Positions 53,966 through 62,564 of a stretch of DNA of 64,000 bases are shown in pieces (position 1 is the stretch's first letter; the number at the start of each line of letters is the position of its first letter). This DNA is from Acidicapsa dinghuensis (lineage in GTDB: Bacteria > Acidobacteriota > Terriglobia > Terriglobales > Acidobacteriaceae), in assembly GCF_025685685.1 (NCBI RefSeq), contig NZ_JAGSYH010000005.1:744001-808000 (forward strand), written 5' to 3'. The notes under the pieces are model-generated. The model was not told where the DNA came from. It was given only the letters and a program-made list of their open reading frames with translations, and ran no database searches. The position numbers and the translations under genes are program-made.

Positions 53966-55447
53966 TTATGGGACAGCGACCAGTCCACGATGCCCGGCGG
54001 CATCCACCGCCCGCACACCAAAGAAGACGTTGTCTTTTGAGACAGGTACGGTGATCGTTACCTCATCGGAGCCAGCCGCCGCTGGAATCACCTTCAGATA
54101 TTGCCAGTCAGGAGCGTTTGTCTCGCGCCACAGCAGTTCATAGTGCAGTCCCGCCGCCGCGCCCGCAGGAGCTTTCCACGTCAGCGTCGTGCCGTTCTCC
54201 AGTTTCCGCGCATTCACCTTCACGTCAACTGGTATGCCCGGCGAAGCCGCCAGCGTTGCCAGAGTTGCCGCATTCAGCCGAGCCACATTCGCCACATATT
54301 TGAAGTCCACATACTGCAGCAGATCGCCATACTGCACGTCATCTTCCATGCGAACATTCTGGTGCTGATGGTTGTAGTCCTCGCGCCATTCCGTGATCCG
54401 TACTGCCGCAAATCCCTCGCGATTAAAGCTCGTATGATCACCGCCGCGCAGATAGCGATCAGGCCGCGAAACCAGAAATGGCGCAAAGCCCAGCTTCCCA
54501 TTGCTTCCCTTATCGTAGGTTCGCGCCACATCGGCCGTCGCCCGCGCCAGTTCGCGGCTCGGGGCATCGTCTGCTGTACCCAGCGCGCGAATCCGCCGCA
54601 CCTGCTCCGGCGTAGCTACCGTCGGAATACCCTCAGAGAACACGCGCACCACATCCTTGCGCTGCAGCGTGTCGCCCGGCGTCGTGTTGCCGCCAACAAT
54701 GTCGTTGTTCAGCACGCCTTCAAGATCCCAGCCCTCATCCTTCGCCAGCTTTGCCAGGTGCGACGAGCCATTCAGTCCCTGCTCTTCGCCCGCAACTGCT
54801 ACAAATACCAGCGAAGCCGGCAGCTTTTCTTTCAACTTGCTCAGCACCCGCGCGCATTCCAGCGAAACCGCCACGCCTGAGGCATCGTCATTCGCCCCGG
54901 GTGCCGTGCCATGATCGTCCATTACGTCGGAGTTGCGCGAGTCATAATGCCCGGTGACCAGGTACATGCGACCGTATCCCTTGTCGTCAGCAGCGCCCGT
55001 TCCCCGTAAAATCGCGTACACATTCGTAATCGTCGTCGGCTTCGGAATTCGCTCCGCAACGGGGTTGGTGAAGGTGTCGCGCTTCACCTCCAGGCAGTCG
55101 CCGCACTCCTTCGAGATCTCCTCAAACTGGCTATAGATCCAGTCCGCCGCAGCCGTTACGCCCTGTCCCAGGGGCAGGTCTGTCGCCATGCTCGACAGCG
55201 TAGACCGCGTGCCGAAACTAACCAGCTTCTCAATCGTCTGACGAATGCGGGTCTGTGAAACCTGGCTGAGCGCTGCCACAATTGCCGGATCGGCCTTGGC
55301 TGCGGTTACAGGTTCTCCGCCAAGTTTGTAATCCGTTTGCGCCAGTGCCGGCGTCAAAACGGATACAACCGCAAGAGCCGCTATCGGCATCCGGAGAAAG
55401 CGTGGTAGACCAGACTCAACAACGCGCCGTATTACCCGAATTTTCAT
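53966..55447 (-). CDS. secreted M28-family metallopeptidase
   Basis: 493 residues from the ATG at 55447, chosen for AAAGGA 7 bases upstream; the frame extends to 55495. A signal peptide (ending TPALAQ) is followed by the M28 domain: TGHYDSRNSD (zinc His, Asp), GANDDASGV, VAGEEQGLNGS (catalytic and zinc Glu), LNNDIVGG and a late GGDHTSFNREGFAAVRITE. Residues from about 405 form a fibronectin-type III-like domain (KLENGTTLTWKAPAGAAAGL, VFFGVRAVDAAGHRG). M28 enzymes are aminopeptidases or carboxypeptidases that use two zinc ions; here in the periplasm or outside. Confidence 0.92.
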   Translation of the reverse strand: MKIRVIRRVVESGLPRFLRMPIAALAVVSVLTPALAQTDYKLGGEPVTAAKADPAIVAALSQVSQTRIRQTIEKLVSFGTRSTLSSMATDLPLGQGVTAAADWIYSQFEEISKECGDCLEVKRDTFTNPVAERIPKPTTITNVYAILRGTGAADDKGYGRMYLVTGHYDSRNSDVMDDHGTAPGANDDASGVAVSLECARVLSKLKEKLPASLVFVAVAGEEQGLNGSSHLAKLAKDEGWDLEGVLNNDIVGGNTTPGDTLQRKDVVRVFSEGIPTVATPEQVRRIRALGTADDAPSRELARATADVARTYDKGSNGKLGFAPFLVSRPDRYLRGGDHTSFNREGFAAVRITEWREDYNHQHQNVRMEDDVQYGDLLQYVDFKYVANVARLNAATLATLAASPGIPVDVKVNARKLENGTTLTWKAPAGAAAGLHYELLWRETNAPDWQYLKVIPAAAGSDEVTITVPVSKDNVFFGVRAVDAAGHRGLVAVP

Positions 55448-55598
55448 CGGATTCCTTTCCGTAAAACGGATATTCCAATATGCGTGCTTTTCCACTGGTC
55501 TTGACCGGCAGCGGTACCGTTTTTCAAACTAAACGAAACACCTGTACGTGTAGTTGCCATCATAATCCCTGGCTGGTACATAGAAAGAAGGAGGCGAA

Positions 55599-55802
55599 AT
55601 GCCGAAAAATTGTCCAGAATGCGAGACCCCGCTGGATTTCGAAGAAGATGAAGTAGAAGAGGGCGACATCGTCGCCTGTGACGAGTGTGGAACCGAATTC
55701 GAAGTCGTCGGTACCGATCCCATCGAGCTGGCACACGTCGAGGGCGACGAATACGATGAAGATGATGACGAGTTTCTTGACGAAGAAGAGGAAGAGGAGT
55801 GA
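55599..55802 (+). CDS. LysW-like acidic zinc-ribbon protein
   Basis: 67 residues. Cys5-x-x-Cys8 and Cys27-x-x-Cys30 form a zinc ribbon in the LysW layout (NCPECETPLDFEEDEVEEGD, then CDECGTEFEVVGTDPIEL). LysW proteins carry aminoadipate or glutamate on a C-terminal Glu (usual end EDWGE) in lysine and arginine synthesis. Here the tail is about 20 residues, almost all Glu/Asp, ending in Glu. No lysX, lysZ or argX gene is near, so the carrier role is unproven. The stop overlaps the GTG of the next gene (GTGA), so they are translationally coupled. AAGGAGG lies 9 bases before the ATG. Confidence 0.75.
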   Translation: MPKNCPECETPLDFEEDEVEEGDIVACDECGTEFEVVGTDPIELAHVEGDEYDEDDDEFLDEEEEEE

Positions 55803-56248
55803 ACCTGCCAACACGCTACAGATATGGAACGGACAGATTGCGCTATTGCTCAAAAATTGCCTTTAAAGTTCTCTCGATCGCCGCAGCGGGTATTGCGCTT
55901 GGCATAACGCCGGGAGCGAGTTTCACCTGGGGCTCTTCCCATGTTGAGCCGTCGATCGTTGCCCCTGAGGCTGAGGCTCAGAACTTTGGCCAGCGCGTCA
56001 TTCAGGGCAAGGTTCTTGACGACAGCGAACAAGCGGTTGTGGGCGCTACCGTGTTCCTGGAGAACGTGAAGAGCCGGGATGTCAAAAGCTTTACCACCCC
56101 ACAGAGCGGAAGTTTCCGTTTTGCTCAGGTGGGCATGGTTGATGACTACCAGGTCTGGGCTGAAAAGGGTAAAAAGAAGAGCTCGGTTAAAACTATCAGC
56201 TCTTTCGATTCCCGCAAGGAAGTCGATTTCGATCTGCACCTGAAGTAA
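55799..56248 (+). CDS. secreted CarboxypepD_reg-like protein
   Basis: 149 residues from the GTG that overlaps the stop of the LysW-like gene. A basic start and hydrophobic segment (about 17-40, VLSIAAAGIALGITPG) suggest export, with a possible cleavage near AEAQN. Residues 70-149 are a transthyretin/CarboxypepD_reg beta-sandwich: IQGKVLDDSEQAVVGATVFL, FTTPQSGSFRFAQVG, YQVWAEKGKKKS. Such domains occur in secreted acidobacterial proteins as binding or structural modules. It is coupled in translation to the LysW-like gene; the functional connection is unknown. Confidence 0.8.
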   Translation: MNLPTRYRYGTDRLRYCSKIAFKVLSIAAAGIALGITPGASFTWGSSHVEPSIVAPEAEAQNFGQRVIQGKVLDDSEQAVVGATVFLENVKSRDVKSFTTPQSGSFRFAQVGMVDDYQVWAEKGKKKSSVKTISSFDSRKEVDFDLHLK

Positions 56249-56387
56249 ACCAGCAGCTCTCCACAGACGCGCAGCCGATCCAATGACGGCTGCGCGTTCA
56301 CCCCTCCTTTTGTAAGCTTCCCGGTTGCGTACAGCTTTCCTCTGGCGGCCTGCATCACACTTTCCGTCTTCATAGGAGAGAACGGCG

Positions 56388-57731
56388 ATGGCTGTCATGA
56401 TGCAGGCCTTTTACTGGGATGCGCCCATCCTGGAAAAGCAGGAGTACAACTGGTGGAATTACATAGGTGAGCGCATCGAAGCTCTGGCGGGTTCGAAGAT
56501 CAATGCCTTGTGGCTGCCTCCGGTTTCCAAAGCCGCCGACCACCGCGGCAACGGCTACGACCCTTACGACTACTGGGATCTCGGCGACTACGATCAGAAG
56601 GGCGGCGTCAAGACTCTATACGGCAATCGCGCCGAGCTTGAAGCGCTCATCAAAAAGGCCCACGAACACGGCATTGGCCTCTACGCCGACATGGTCATCA
56701 ACCACAACTCAGGCGCCGATGAGCAGGAGGTCAATCCTCTCGACGGCCAGAAGCGCTGGACCAAATTCCGCCCCAAGAGCGGCCAATTTCCCCGTGACTG
56801 GAACAGCTTTCACCCCAGCCGCTTCGAGCAGGTCATGATCGAGGGCGAGCACTTCGCCGACTTCCCGCACCTCTGTCATCGCAATCCCGATGTCTACAAA
56901 GCCATGTTTGACTATGCGCGCTTCCTCATCGAAGAGCTCGGCTTCGACGGCTTCCGTTTCGACTTCGCCAAGGGCTTCGGCTCATGGATGATCAGCGTTC
57001 TTGCCAAGTACCGCTACGTCAAAGACGGACACGACTTCACGCCTTTCGTTGTAGCCGAGCTATGGTCAGGCACGGAAGAGATCAATGCATGGCTCGAACG
57101 CGTCAACGCCATGACCGACAACCAGATCTCCTGCTTTGACTTTCCCATGCGCTATAAACTTAAAGACGTCTGCGACACCCCCAACTACGATCTGCGCAAC
57201 CTCACCGACAATGGCGCAGTGGTCACGCAGCGTCCCATGCACGCCACCACTTTCGTCGATAACCACGACATGGGCGACAACGCCATCGTTAACGACAAGA
57301 TGCTTGCCTACTCCTTCATCATGGTTCATGAAGGTTATCCCTGCATCTTCTGGTACGACTACTACAACAATGGGCTTGGCCGTGGAGGCACTCCCAACGG
57401 TATCGACGCCCTCATCGCCGTGCATCATTCGCACGCCGGCGGCGACTCACAGATCCTGCACGCCGATCCCGATCTTTACATCATGCAGCGCGCCGGCTAC
57501 AAGTCCGATATTGTCGATCAGCCCGGCCTCATCTACGTGCTCAACAACCTTGGCGATAAATGGAGCGGTACTTCAGTCAAGACACAGTGGCAGAACACAA
57601 AGTTCCGTCCCGTTGCATGGGACGGCCACGACGCTGCGCACCCTGACGAACGCACGACCGATGCCGAAGGCAACGCGGAATTTCCCGCACCACCCCGCGG
57701 ATACTGTGTCTATATTCCAGTCTTTGATTGA
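56388..57731 (+). CDS. cytoplasmic alpha-amylase (GH13)
   Basis: 447 residues with TAGGAG before the ATG and no signal peptide. GH13 regions: ADMVINHN (region I), GFDGFRFDFAKG with the nucleophile Asp (region II), VVAELW with the acid/base Glu (region III) and FVDNHDMGD (region IV), then a C-terminal beta domain. It hydrolyses internal alpha-1,4 glucosidic bonds, here probably on intracellular glycogen or maltodextrin. The usual order of regions and the length match the AmyA-type cytoplasmic amylases. A hairpin follows the stop. Confidence 0.93.
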   Translation: MAVMMQAFYWDAPILEKQEYNWWNYIGERIEALAGSKINALWLPPVSKAADHRGNGYDPYDYWDLGDYDQKGGVKTLYGNRAELEALIKKAHEHGIGLYADMVINHNSGADEQEVNPLDGQKRWTKFRPKSGQFPRDWNSFHPSRFEQVMIEGEHFADFPHLCHRNPDVYKAMFDYARFLIEELGFDGFRFDFAKGFGSWMISVLAKYRYVKDGHDFTPFVVAELWSGTEEINAWLERVNAMTDNQISCFDFPMRYKLKDVCDTPNYDLRNLTDNGAVVTQRPMHATTFVDNHDMGDNAIVNDKMLAYSFIMVHEGYPCIFWYDYYNNGLGRGGTPNGIDALIAVHHSHAGGDSQILHADPDLYIMQRAGYKSDIVDQPGLIYVLNNLGDKWSGTSVKTQWQNTKFRPVAWDGHDAAHPDERTTDAEGNAEFPAPPRGYCVYIPVFD

Positions 57732-57744
57732 AGCGTAAAGCAAG

Positions 57745-57770
57745 GCTCTACCGCGATATTTCGGTAGAGC
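57745..57770 (+). terminator. hairpin between amylase and coaD
   Basis: GCTCTACCG, loop cgatattt, CGGTAGAGC: a perfect 9-bp stem 14 bases after the amylase stop. It lies between convergent genes and lacks a clear T run, so it may act as a weak terminator in both directions. Confidence 0.5.
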
Positions 57771-57839
57771 AATCTGCCTGCGCCAATTTTTGCTTTAAGG
57801 ATTGAGGCCGACCAGGAGAATGCCGGTGACTGAGAGTGT

Positions 57840-58325
57840 TCAGCCGCGCTTCATGCGGCCCACGAGCCGCCGCGCCACATTCGCCGGCACCAGTCCATCC
57901 ACCTTGCCGCCGAAGCTCACCACTTCTTTCACCAGCCGCGAGCTCACGAACGAGTAACGTCCCGCCGGCTGTAGAAACACCGTCTCAATCTCTGGAGCCA
58001 GCCGCCGATTCATCAGCGCCATCTGAAACTCATACTCGTAATCGGTAATGGCGCGGATGCCCCGCAAAACAGCCGTTGCGCCGATCTTCTTAGCAAAATC
58101 CACCATCAGTCCTTCGAATGTTGCGACATGGATGTTGCCGATCTGCCGGGTGACTTCGCGCAACATCTCTACGCGTTCATCGACTGTGAATAGCGGATTT
58201 TTGACGGGGTTGTTGAGGATGGCGACAGTTAGCTCGTCAAAGAGCTTTGAGCCGCGGGTAATCAGGTCCAGATGGCCGTTGGTGGGCGGATCGAATGTTC
58301 CGGGATAGATGGCCTTTACGCCCAT
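57840..58325 (-). CDS. coaD: phosphopantetheine adenylyltransferase
   Basis: 161 residues. It adenylates 4'-phosphopantetheine in coenzyme A synthesis. The nucleotidyltransferase motif YPGTFDPPTNGHLDLITRGS (T-x-G-H at 15-18), AVLRGIRAITDYEYEFQMAL, and the late SFVSSRLVKEV are complete. It lies 150 bases downstream of recA on the same strand, without sign of an operon. Confidence 0.96.
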   Translation of the reverse strand: MGVKAIYPGTFDPPTNGHLDLITRGSKLFDELTVAILNNPVKNPLFTVDERVEMLREVTRQIGNIHVATFEGLMVDFAKKIGATAVLRGIRAITDYEYEFQMALMNRRLAPEIETVFLQPAGRYSFVSSRLVKEVVSFGGKVDGLVPANVARRLVGRMKRG

Positions 58326-58475
58326 GCCAATGCTGGTCCTTCAGCGCATCTTGCTGCGCACAACTTCACGCATTCTAGCAGCGCGGAGAAAGACGGCTGT
58401 CTTGGATCGAATGACAGCCGCCCGGATTGTGAGACTTGGTTGCACGGTCCCGGTCAGGCCGGCAGCGTTTCGTTG

Positions 58476-59552
58476 CTAGCGACGGGAACGGACAGCCTGC
58501 TGAGCTACAGCCGGGCCGTCGGCTGGAACTTCAGGAACTTCGGCTTTGGTCTGGACGCCGATGTTGAGCTTCTGGCGAACCTGAGCGTCGAGTTTCGCAA
58601 ATATGTCGGCGTGTTCCTTGAGGAAGTTGCGGACGTTTTCGCGGCCCTGGCCGATGCGCTCGCCGTCATAGCTGTACCATGCGCCCGACTTCTCGACGAT
58701 GTTGTGCTGCACGGCAAGATCAAGCACATCGCCTTCGCGGGAGATGCCTTCGCCGTAGAGGATGTCGAATTCAGCTTCGCGGAAAGGCGCGGCAACCTTG
58801 TTCTTGACGATCTTGACTTTGGTGCGGGAACCAACGACGGTGTCGCCTTCCTTGACGGCAGCGATGCGGCGGATGTCGACGCGAACCGAGGAGTAGAACT
58901 TGAGGGCGCGGCCACCGGTAGTTGTTTCGGGGTTGCCGAACATAACGCCGATCTTCTCGCGGATCTGGTTGATGAAGATGAGGCAAGTGCGCGACTTGGA
59001 GACCGTGCCGGTCAGCTTGCGTAGCGCCTGAGACATTAGGCGAGCCTGGAGGCCTACGTGAGAGTCGCCCATTTCGCCGTCAAGTTCGGCCTTGGGAACG
59101 AGAGCGGCTACAGAGTCAACAACTAGGACATCGATAGCGCCGGAGCGGACCAGAGCCTCTGTGATTTCGAGGGCTTGCTCGCCGTAGTCAGGCTGCGAGA
59201 TGAGCAGGTTGTCGGTGTCAACGCCGAGTTTCTTGGCGTAGACGGGATCGAGCGCATGCTCGGCATCGACAAAGGCGGCCAGGCCGCCGTTGCGCTGCGC
59301 CTCGGCGATGATCTGCAGGGTGATGGTGGTCTTGCCTGAAGACTCAGGGCCGAATATCTCGATGACACGGCCACGGGGAACGCCGCCGACGCCGAGGGCG
59401 GCGTCGAAGCTGATGGAGCCGGTCGAGATAACGGAGATCGGCACAATGGCTTCTTTTGCGCCGAGACGCATGATGGAGCCTTTGCCGAACTGCTTTTCGA
59501 TTTGTGAGAGTGCGCTTTCTACTGCTCGGGCGCGGTCGTCCGCGATGGGCAT
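58476..59552 (-). CDS. recA: recombinase RecA
   Basis: 358 residues with AGGAG before the ATG. It forms filaments on single-stranded DNA for strand exchange and SOS induction. The Walker A motif GPESSGKTT is at 68-76, with Walker B in [10 protein letters not shown], loop regions [20 protein letters not shown] and [20 protein letters not shown], and a C-terminal domain with [26 protein letters not shown]8-GTTC direct repeat lies 21 bases upstream; LexA control is possible but not shown. Confidence 0.97.
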   Translation of the reverse strand: MPIADDRARAVESALSQIEKQFGKGSIMRLGAKEAIVPISVISTGSISFDAALGVGGVPRGRVIEIFGPESSGKTTITLQIIAEAQRNGGLAAFVDAEHALDPVYAKKLGVDTDNLLISQPDYGEQALEITEALVRSGAIDVLVVDSVAALVPKAELDGEMGDSHVGLQARLMSQALRKLTGTVSKSRTCLIFINQIREKIGVMFGNPETTTGGRALKFYSSVRVDIRRIAAVKEGDTVVGSRTKVKIVKNKVAAPFREAEFDILYGEGISREGDVLDLAVQHNIVEKSGAWYSYDGERIGQGRENVRNFLKEHADIFAKLDAQVRQKLNIGVQTKAEVPEVPADGPAVAQQAVRSRR

Positions 59553-59837
59553 GATGTACGTCTCCTGTCGCGGTTCGCAATGCTGTTCTCGTGGGAAAAC
59601 CCGCGAAAATGCAGGGCGGAAATCGCGTATTCGAATGGGATTGTAGCAGGGCAGACGGGGAGAAAGATAGAAGAAAAAGCGAAGATGTGTTGATGGTTAT
59701 TGGGCTTCTGTGAAGAGGGTAGCAAGGGAGGCGTGAGAGTGGGAATAGGGGCCAGCCAGCTTCCTGTGTTGCTGGGAGGCTGATTATCGCTCCATAGGGG
59801 ACACAAGTCGGGCTGCGAGGACCGGTCTCGGCAGCGA
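59553..59837. other. intergenic region upstream of recA
   Basis: 285 bases between recA (minus) and the end of the tetR gene (minus). It contains the recA promoter region and the GTTC direct repeat at 59573-59588. No gene is supported. Confidence 0.5.
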
Positions 59838-60452
59838 TCACCTGAAAACAGTCTTCAGGTAAGCCGAAAGAGCGGTCTTAAACTCCCGGCTCACAATCGC
59901 CCGCTGGGAGAGTTCCGCGTCGTTGTACATCAGCATCATGCCGCGCACAATTTGCAATACGACATTTGCGCACAGCTCGGATCTCTGCTGCGGCATGGAA
60001 GGGACACGCAGCGACAGCGCTTTGATGAGAGAAGCGCGAAAGGCGCGTTTTGCCGCGGCGCTTCGACGCAGCCGAATAGGCGCGGCCTGCAGCTGCAGGT
60101 AGGCAGGGTGCGCGGCGACGAAGTCAAGAAAGCGGTCAATGAAGCGCTCGGAAAAATCTTCCGCCGAAAGCGAAACAATCTCATCGAAGAGTGGCCGCCA
60201 ATGTTCTTCAATCTGTGCCGCATAGGTGTCCAGCAAGGCCAGGGCGATTGATTTCTTGTCTGGGAAATAGCTATATAAAGCACCTATCGACGAGCCTGCC
60301 CGCTCGGCTATCTCTGTCATCGTTGCAGCTTCAAATCCAAGCTCGGCAAACAGTGTCTCGGCCGCTTCGAGAAACGCGCCGACTCGCCGGGTCGAACGAT
60401 CCTGCTGAGGAGAGCGCCGGACGGTATTTGACGAATGTGAGCCCACCCTCAT
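59838..60452 (-). CDS. TetR/AcrR-family transcriptional regulator
   Basis: 204 residues. The TetR helix-turn-helix is at about 22-65: GAFLEAAETLFAELGFEAAT, MTEIAERAGSSIGALYSYFP, DKKSIALALLDTYA. The C-terminal ligand domain is variable. It is divergent from the isochorismatase-fold/MFS operon; two palindromes in the shared region overlap its own start and the promoter of the neighbour, as expected for a repressor of both. The start may be a few codons further in. Confidence 0.9.
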   Translation of the reverse strand: MRVGSHSSNTVRRSPQQDRSTRRVGAFLEAAETLFAELGFEAATMTEIAERAGSSIGALYSYFPDKKSIALALLDTYAAQIEEHWRPLFDEIVSLSAEDFSERFIDRFLDFVAAHPAYLQLQAAPIRLRRSAAAKRAFRASLIKALSLRVPSMPQQRSELCANVVLQIVRGMMLMYNDAELSQRAIVSREFKTALSAYLKTVFR

Positions 60453-60489
60453 ATTCTAACTCTAGTGAATGTGAGGAGACCCTCACATT
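60433..60489. promoter_or_regulatory. two TetR operator-like palindromes
   Basis: First: GAATGTGAG (60433) and CTCATATTC (60448), one mismatch. Second: AATGTGAGG (60468) and CCTCACATT (60481), perfect, 4-base spacer. The half-sites are the same sequence, 35 bases apart. The first overlaps the tetR start, the second the isochorismatase-fold gene's leader. Confidence 0.75.
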
Positions 60490-60503
60490 GCAAAGGAGTG
60501 AAG

Positions 60504-61073
60504 ATGAGTGCCGAGTGGAAACTGAACCCGAAGACGACCGCGCTGGTGTTGATCGATCTGCAGAACGCCATTCTGGGCCGTGAAACCAGCCCTTACACCG
60601 CCAGTGAGGTCGTGGAGCGGTCGCACGCCATGGCAGAAGCATTTCGCTCCAAAGGAGCGTTAGTAGTGTACGTGCGCGTTCCTCTCAGCGACTTTCTTTC
60701 CCTGCCTACAGATGAACCGGTGATTCTGCCGAAGGATCTCCCTGCCGCTGCCAGCGAAATTGCAGAGGCCGCAGCTATGCAAAGCGGTGATCTGCTCATC
60801 AGTAAGCGTCATTGGGGGGCATTCGCACAGACGCCCCTCGAAAGCGAACTGCGCAGCCGCGGCATTGCGACGGTGGTGCTTGCAGGTATCGCCACCAACA
60901 TGGGTGTGGAGAGCACGCTGCGGCAAGGTACAGGGCTGGGGTTCGCATTTGTGACGGTGGAGGATGCGTGCAGCACCTTCTCGCCTGAGATGCAGAACTT
61001 TGCCTTCAAGGCGATCTTCCCGCGTCTGTCGCATGTCCGCACGACACAGCAGGTTCTGGAAGCTATTGCCTAG
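60504..61073 (+). CDS. isochorismatase-fold hydrolase-like protein, Gly in place of catalytic Cys
   Basis: 189 residues from the ATG at 60504 with AAAGGAG upstream. The isochorismatase fold is clear: TTALVLIDLQNAILG (Asp18), ISKRHWGAFAQTPLE (Lys101), and VVLAGIATNMGVESTLRQ. In cysteine hydrolases this last block has Cys where Gly134 stands; Gly occurs in the YecD-type branch. Hydrolysis through a Cys nucleophile is therefore not expected. It is the first gene of a TetR-controlled operon with an MFS exporter. Confidence 0.9.
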   Translation: MSAEWKLNPKTTALVLIDLQNAILGRETSPYTASEVVERSHAMAEAFRSKGALVVYVRVPLSDFLSLPTDEPVILPKDLPAAASEIAEAAAMQSGDLLISKRHWGAFAQTPLESELRSRGIATVVLAGIATNMGVESTLRQGTGLGFAFVTVEDACSTFSPEMQNFAFKAIFPRLSHVRTTQQVLEAIA

Positions 61074-62465
61074 CCTGGAAGTTCCATCCGAGAGGCTGCC
61101 TGCGCATATCTGGAAGGTAGCCTCGGTCGCAATCCTCGGATCGTTGCTGGCGCAGATCGATTCGACAGTGGTCAACGTTTCACTGTCCAGCCTCACCGTG
61201 AGCCTGCACAGCACGCTGCAGACAATGCAGTGGGTGACGAGTGGCTACCTGCTGGCTCTTGCGCTGCTGAGATGCCTCTGAACGGTTGGCTTGTGGATCG
61301 CGTTGGCGTCAGGACGCTTTATCTCTGGTGCTTCAGCGCCTTCACGCTTGCCTCTGCGTTGTGCGGCGCGGCATGGTCGGCGGAGTCCCTGATCGGCTTC
61401 CGCATTCTGCAGGGCATGGCGGGTGGGCTGCTTGCGCCCATGGCCCAGTTGATCATGGCTCAGGCCGCCGGGCGGCACATGGCAAAGGTGTTGGGTTATG
61501 CCGCTGTGCCTATCCTGCTTGGGCCGCTCCTGGGGCCAATTATCGCCGGAGCGATCCTGCAATATCTCACATGGCGATGGCTGTTCCTGGTGAACCTTCC
61601 TATAGGCGCGCTGGGCTTGCTGCTGGCGGTTCTTTTTCTGCCCCGGAGTGAAACACGGGCCCAGAAGCGAGCCTTCGATGTGCAAGGTTTCCTCCTGTTG
61701 TCTCCGGCGCTGGTGTTGTTCCTTTACGGAGCAGACCACATCGGCATTCGTGAAGGACAGGGTTGCTTTGCCGCCGGAGTTCTGGTGATATGCGTGTTCG
61801 CGCGCACAGCCCTGCGCAAAGGACGGCGAGCGCTCGTGGATCTGGAGCTCTTTCGTAAGGGAGCCTTTTCGGTCTCGGCGCAGACCCAGTTTCTTCAGAA
61901 CGGGATTGTGTATGCCACGCAGATGCTGCTGCCGCTCTATCTGATTCGCAGTTGCGGGCGCACGCCAGCTGCGGTGGGACTGCTGTTGCTGCCGCTCGGT
62001 CTTGGCATGTTGGTGGTGTATCCATCCCTGGGTTGGCTGACCAATCGGTTCGGAATCCGGAACGTGGCTGCGAGCGGATCGCTCGTGAGCCTGCTGACGG
62101 CGGTTGCGCTTGCGCTGTTGGCGCGTCATAACATCGTTGGCCCGATCTTCGTCGCGGCATTGGTGCTACGTGGAGTAGGCCAGGGAGCCATCGGCGTGCC
62201 GTCGATTTCAGCCGCATACAGCGGCGTGCCGAAAAGCGAGTTGCCGATGGCGACTACGACACTGAATATCGTCCAGCGGCTCGGCGGTCCCACCATGACG
62301 ACTTTTCTCGCGACGTTCCTCGCCCGGAGAATGGAGTCTGGATGGTCGCTTGAGGTAATTTCCAGCTCTTTTGTCCAGACGTTTGTGTTGCTCATCCTCC
62401 TGCACGCACTGCTGTTCCTCTCAACCATGTATTTGCCAAAGGCGCTTCCAAGAGAGGTTGCATAA
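61066..62465 (+). pseudogene. DHA2-type MFS transporter, broken by a one-base frameshift
   Basis: The N-terminal part begins at a TTG at 61066, overlapping the previous stop, and reads KVASVAILGSLLAQIDSTVV and MQWVTSGYLLALALL, then stops at 61279-61281. The other frame continues from about 61268 with EMPLNGWLVDRVGVRTLYLW to the end at 62465 (about 400 residues, PILLGPLLGPIIAGAILQYL). Joining the two with a -1 shift near 61265 restores the family sequence (YLLALALAEMPLNGWL). One base appears to be missing, so the exporter is inactive unless the frame is corrected. Intact members pump drugs with the proton gradient (14 helices). Confidence 0.8.
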
Positions 62466-62564
62466 TCTGCGTCCGCCGATAAGCCCAACCGGCACAATCC
62501 ATTCTTGCAGTCAAAGTTCGTTGTGACGAGGCGGCAGGCTATGGTGATACAACATTGAATTGAT

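Noticed and set aside
58272..59024. Plus-strand frame of 250 codons opposite recA
   Set aside because: Shadow of recA, with acidic low-complexity composition.
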